DNA of 64,000 nt from Trebonia sp036501515 (GTDB taxonomy: Bacteria > Actinomycetota > Actinomycetes > Streptosporangiales > Streptosporangiaceae). The notes beneath the pieces were generated by a model. The model was not told the DNA's origin. It did no database searches and saw nothing but the letters and a program-made list of their open reading frames with translations. Position 1 is the first letter of the stretch; each line of letters opens with the position of its first letter. This document shows, one piece after another, positions 61,572-64,000 of this stretch. Made by a program: the position numbers and the translations under genes. The stretch is from positions 1-64,000 of the forward strand of contig DASYAD010000209.1 of the NCBI GenBank assembly GCA_036501515.1, written 5' to 3'.

Positions 61572-62942
61572 GTGCTCACCCAGGCCAACAGCAAGCTTGC
61601 CGACATCATCGCCGAACAGGAGACGGTCTTCGTCAAGCGGCAGCCGAACTCCGCCGCACTGGCCGGCCAGGCCGCCGGCGTGCTGGCCGGCGGCGTCACG
61701 TCCAGCTGGCAGATCACCCAGCCGCAGCCGGTCTGGCTCAGTCACGGCGCAGGCAGCAAGGTGTACGACGCCGACGGCAACGAGTACGTGGACCTGCACG
61801 GCGGCTACGGTGCGGCGCTCGCGGGGCACGCCCACCCGGCGATCGTGGCCGCGGTCAAGGAGCAGGTGACCCTGGGTACCCACTTCGCCCAGCCCACCCA
61901 GAACGCGATCGTGGTGGCCGGCGAGCTGGCCCGCCGCTGGGGACTACCGCGCTGGCGGTTCGCGAACTCGGGCACCGAGGCCACCATGGACGCCGTCCAC
62001 CTGATGCGCTCCTTTACCGGCCGCGACCTGATCATCAAGGTCGAGGGCGGCTACCACGGCCACCACGACTCGGTGCAGGTCTCGGTGATGCCAGACGAGG
62101 CCGAGGCCGGGCCCCGGGAGCGCCCCCTCAGCGTGCCGTCCTCGAGCGGGATCCCGGCCGCGATTACCGAGCTCACGCTGGTCGCCCAGTTCAACGACCT
62201 GGACAGCGTCGCCGGGCTCCTCGACGCGCACCCCGGCCAGGTCGCGGGCATGATCGTCGAACCGGTGATGATGAACGCCGGCATCATCCCGCCGCTGCCC
62301 GGTTACCTGGCCGGCCTGCGTGACCTGCTGCACTCGCGCGGCGCGCTGCTGACCTTCGACGAGGTCAAGACCGGCCTGACCGTCGGCCCCGGCGGCGTGA
62401 CCAGGCAGTCGGGCGTCACCCCGGACCTCGTCTGCCTGGCCAAGTCGCTCGGCGGGGGAGTGGCGGTCGCCGCCGTCGGCGGCTCCGACGCGCTGATGGA
62501 CTACGTGGCGAGCGGCGGCTACGAGATGGTCGGCACCTTCAACGGCAACCCGCTGGCGATGGCCGCCGCCCGCGCGATGCTGACCGAGGTCGCGACCGCC
62601 GAGGCCTACGCGAAGATCGAGGTCCTGCGGCAGCGCGCGGTGAGCGGCATCAGCGCGGCGATCGGTGACTTCGGCCTCAACGGGTCGGTCGTCACAGCCG
62701 GGGCCAAAGGCTGTGTCGTGTTCTCGTCGCAGCCGGTCCGCGACTACCGGGAGTTCCTAGCGGTCGACGACTCGCTGAGCCACGCCCACTGGCTGTTCCA
62801 GCACAACGGCGGGGTGTTCCTGCCGCCCTGGGGCAAGATCGAGCAGTGGCTGATCTCCGTGCAGCACGACGAGTCGGACATCGACCGGCTGATCGCTAAC
62901 TTCCGTGCCTTCGCCACCGCGGTAGGAACCAGCCGTGGCTAG
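61572..62942 (+). CDS. Class III PLP-dependent aminotransferase (GSA/omega-amino type)
   Basis: This 456-residue aspartate-aminotransferase-fold enzyme is related to glutamate-1-semialdehyde aminomutase. YVDLHGGYGAALAGHAHPAI, RFANSGTEATMDAVHL (phosphate cup), EGGYHGHHDS, LTFDEVKTG (PLP Asp) and LAKSLGGG (Schiff-base Lys) are all present. GTG 61572 follows GAAGAGG. The gene is controlled by two operator palindromes and the same palindrome precedes the downstream transporter gene. With the GS-like ligase operon it suggests amine or amino-acid use. Its exact substrate is open. Confidence 0.9.
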   Translation: MLTQANSKLADIIAEQETVFVKRQPNSAALAGQAAGVLAGGVTSSWQITQPQPVWLSHGAGSKVYDADGNEYVDLHGGYGAALAGHAHPAIVAAVKEQVTLGTHFAQPTQNAIVVAGELARRWGLPRWRFANSGTEATMDAVHLMRSFTGRDLIIKVEGGYHGHHDSVQVSVMPDEAEAGPRERPLSVPSSSGIPAAITELTLVAQFNDLDSVAGLLDAHPGQVAGMIVEPVMMNAGIIPPLPGYLAGLRDLLHSRGALLTFDEVKTGLTVGPGGVTRQSGVTPDLVCLAKSLGGGVAVAAVGGSDALMDYVASGGYEMVGTFNGNPLAMAAARAMLTEVATAEAYAKIEVLRQRAVSGISAAIGDFGLNGSVVTAGAKGCVVFSSQPVRDYREFLAVDDSLSHAHWLFQHNGGVFLPPWGKIEQWLISVQHDESDIDRLIANFRAFATAVGTSRG

Positions 62943-63000
62943 GCGAAATGCATTCTTTACAGACGAAACCTTGCAACCCGGGTACGCCGGGAGTTCAATT

Positions 63001-63016
63001 GACCGAACATTCAGTC
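63001..63016. promoter_or_regulatory. Third copy of the TetR-like operator
   Basis: GACCGAA-CA-TTCAGTC matches the site at 61497 at all but one position. It lies 97 bp upstream of the substrate-binding protein gene. Confidence 0.7.
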
Positions 63017-63112
63017 AGTGAGCCTGGTCACACTTATTCGTCAGCAGAGCAACCCCCTTAGCGAGGGAGTCGGCCGTTGGTACACCCGCGTGAAGGCTGG
63101 CAGGGTCATGGA

Positions 63113-64000
63113 ATGCCGCGCCGCCGGTTCCTCAAGGGCGGCGCCGGGCTGACCGCGCTCGCGGCGCTCGGCGCGGGCGGCGTGCTCAGCGGCTGCGCCT
63201 CCGACCTGGCCGGCTCAGGCAAGCTGCCGCTGCCGCGTCCGGCCAACCCGGTGAAGTGGCCGGTCTTCGCGGGCAACACCGCGATCAAGTCCGGTCTCGG
63301 GGCGGAGCAGAACGCGACCCTCCAGGTTTACATCTGGGAGGCGTACATCAACCAGGACGTGGTCAACGCCTTCGCCAAGAAGTACAAGTGCAAGGTGCAG
63401 CTCACCACGTTCAACACGATGGACGAGGCGCTGTCCAAGCTGCGCAGCGGCCTGACTTACGACGTGCTCGTCGGCGCCACCCCCGACGTGCTCGGCCAGA
63501 TCGTCGAGGGCCAGCTCGCCCAGCCGCTGAACCACTCCTACATCCCGAACATCAGCCAGGCCTGGCCGGACTACACCGACCCGTTCTACGACAAGGGCTG
63601 GCAGTACACCACTCCGTACACCATCTACACGACGGGCATGACCTGGCGTAAAGACAAGGTGGACGAGAACCCCTACACAATGAAGAACCCGTGGGCGATG
63701 CCCTGGCAGGGCAAGTACCGGGGCCGGGTCGCCATCCTCGACGACTACCGCGAGGGCATCAGCCTCGGCCTGATGAAGAACGGCAACTTCAACCTGAACA
63801 CGACGGACTACAGCCAGATCGCGCTGTCCCGCCAGTCGCTGCAGGACCTCAGCTCGCTGGTGAACCTGCGGATCTCGCAGACTGACTACTCCGACGTCCC
63901 CGCTGGCGAGACGTGGATCAGCAGCGCGTGGTCCGGTGACATGGCCGCCGCGCCCTCCTACATGCCCAAGGGCGTCAACGTCGATGTGATCGGCTACTGG
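63113..64000 (+). CDS. ABC-transporter substrate-binding lipoprotein, 3' end outside window
   Basis: This partial protein of 296 visible residues starts PRRRFLKGGAGL (Tat motif RRxFLK), then a hydrophobic helix and LSGCAS, a lipobox with the Cys to be lipidated. The mature part follows PotD/spermidine-type proteins: YIWEAYINQDVVNAFAKK, FNTMDEALSKLRSGLTYDVL and TTPYTIYTTGMTWRKDKV. A polyamine or similar amine ligand is likely. The permease genes are expected just beyond the window edge. It shares an operator palindrome with the aminotransferase. Confidence 0.88.
   Translation, partial: MPRRRFLKGGAGLTALAALGAGGVLSGCASDLAGSGKLPLPRPANPVKWPVFAGNTAIKSGLGAEQNATLQVYIWEAYINQDVVNAFAKKYKCKVQLTTFNTMDEALSKLRSGLTYDVLVGATPDVLGQIVEGQLAQPLNHSYIPNISQAWPDYTDPFYDKGWQYTTPYTIYTTGMTWRKDKVDENPYTMKNPWAMPWQGKYRGRVAILDDYREGISLGLMKNGNFNLNTTDYSQIALSRQSLQDLSSLVNLRISQTDYSDVPAGETWISSAWSGDMAAAPSYMPKGVNVDVIGYW

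Overview
The window is about 64 kb of very GC-rich DNA whose gene content points to a filamentous or soil actinobacterium. Evidence for this is a four-gene conservon (cvnA-D), two DUF574/SAV_2177-type methyltransferases, a BTAD-type giant regulator, a type II Wadjet locus, many GTG starts and Tat/lipoprotein export signals. I cannot name a genus. I saw no rRNA, tRNA, CRISPR array, phage module or intact transposase.

Region by region. 1-15.5 kb is mostly metabolic and regulatory: a haloacetate-dehalogenase-like hydrolase cut by the window edge, an FAD monooxygenase with a divergent IclR regulator, a sirtuin, an NRDE/TANGO2 protein, a broken NUDIX gene, a HipA-like kinase with DUF3037 partner, a BASS transporter, a membrane nSTAND-WD40 protein, an acyl-CoA synthetase, a small secreted protein, and a truncated SF1-helicase homologue that has lost its Walker A lysine. 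15.7-35.7 kb is a defence-type region: Wadjet jetA, jetB and jetC overlap or abut, but jetD lies 10.6 kb further on. The DNA between holds a hipBA pair, a TetR/tautomerase-SnoaL pair, a BTAD-cyclase-AAA regulator, a RelA/SpoT-fold putative toxin with a small overlapping partner, and a secreted GH16-like protein. 35.8-36.7 kb is a scrapyard of fragments (solute-binding protein, alcohol dehydrogenase, SnoaL).

36.7-45.1 kb carries two paralogous methyltransferases flanking an SNF2 helicase and the conservon, which is a membrane sensor kinase, roadblock, DUF742 and GTPase signalling unit. 45.1-54.1 kb is lipid and envelope related: a patatin, a PlsC-like acyltransferase and an UppP phosphatase, the last two with huge in-frame low-complexity inserts, then a BlaI/M56 pair with operator palindromes and formate-tetrahydrofolate ligase. 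54-64 kb looks amine-related: a glutamine-synthetase-like ligase, TauE exporter and class I amidotransferase in one probable operon. Further on are a class III aminotransferase and a Tat lipoprotein substrate-binding protein that share a TetR-like operator palindrome. Between them are a SigX-type ECF sigma factor, a decayed divergent lacI/GH42 pair, an esterase-like hydrolase and a glutathione peroxidase.

Two themes recur. First, in-frame minisatellites have grown inside otherwise conserved genes (jetC, the acyltransferase, uppP). Second, gene decay is common (NUDIX, helicase, ADH/SBP/SnoaL, lacI/GH42). The best candidate for an unusual system is the split type II Wadjet locus with its enclosed toxin-like modules and divergent pseudo-helicase.
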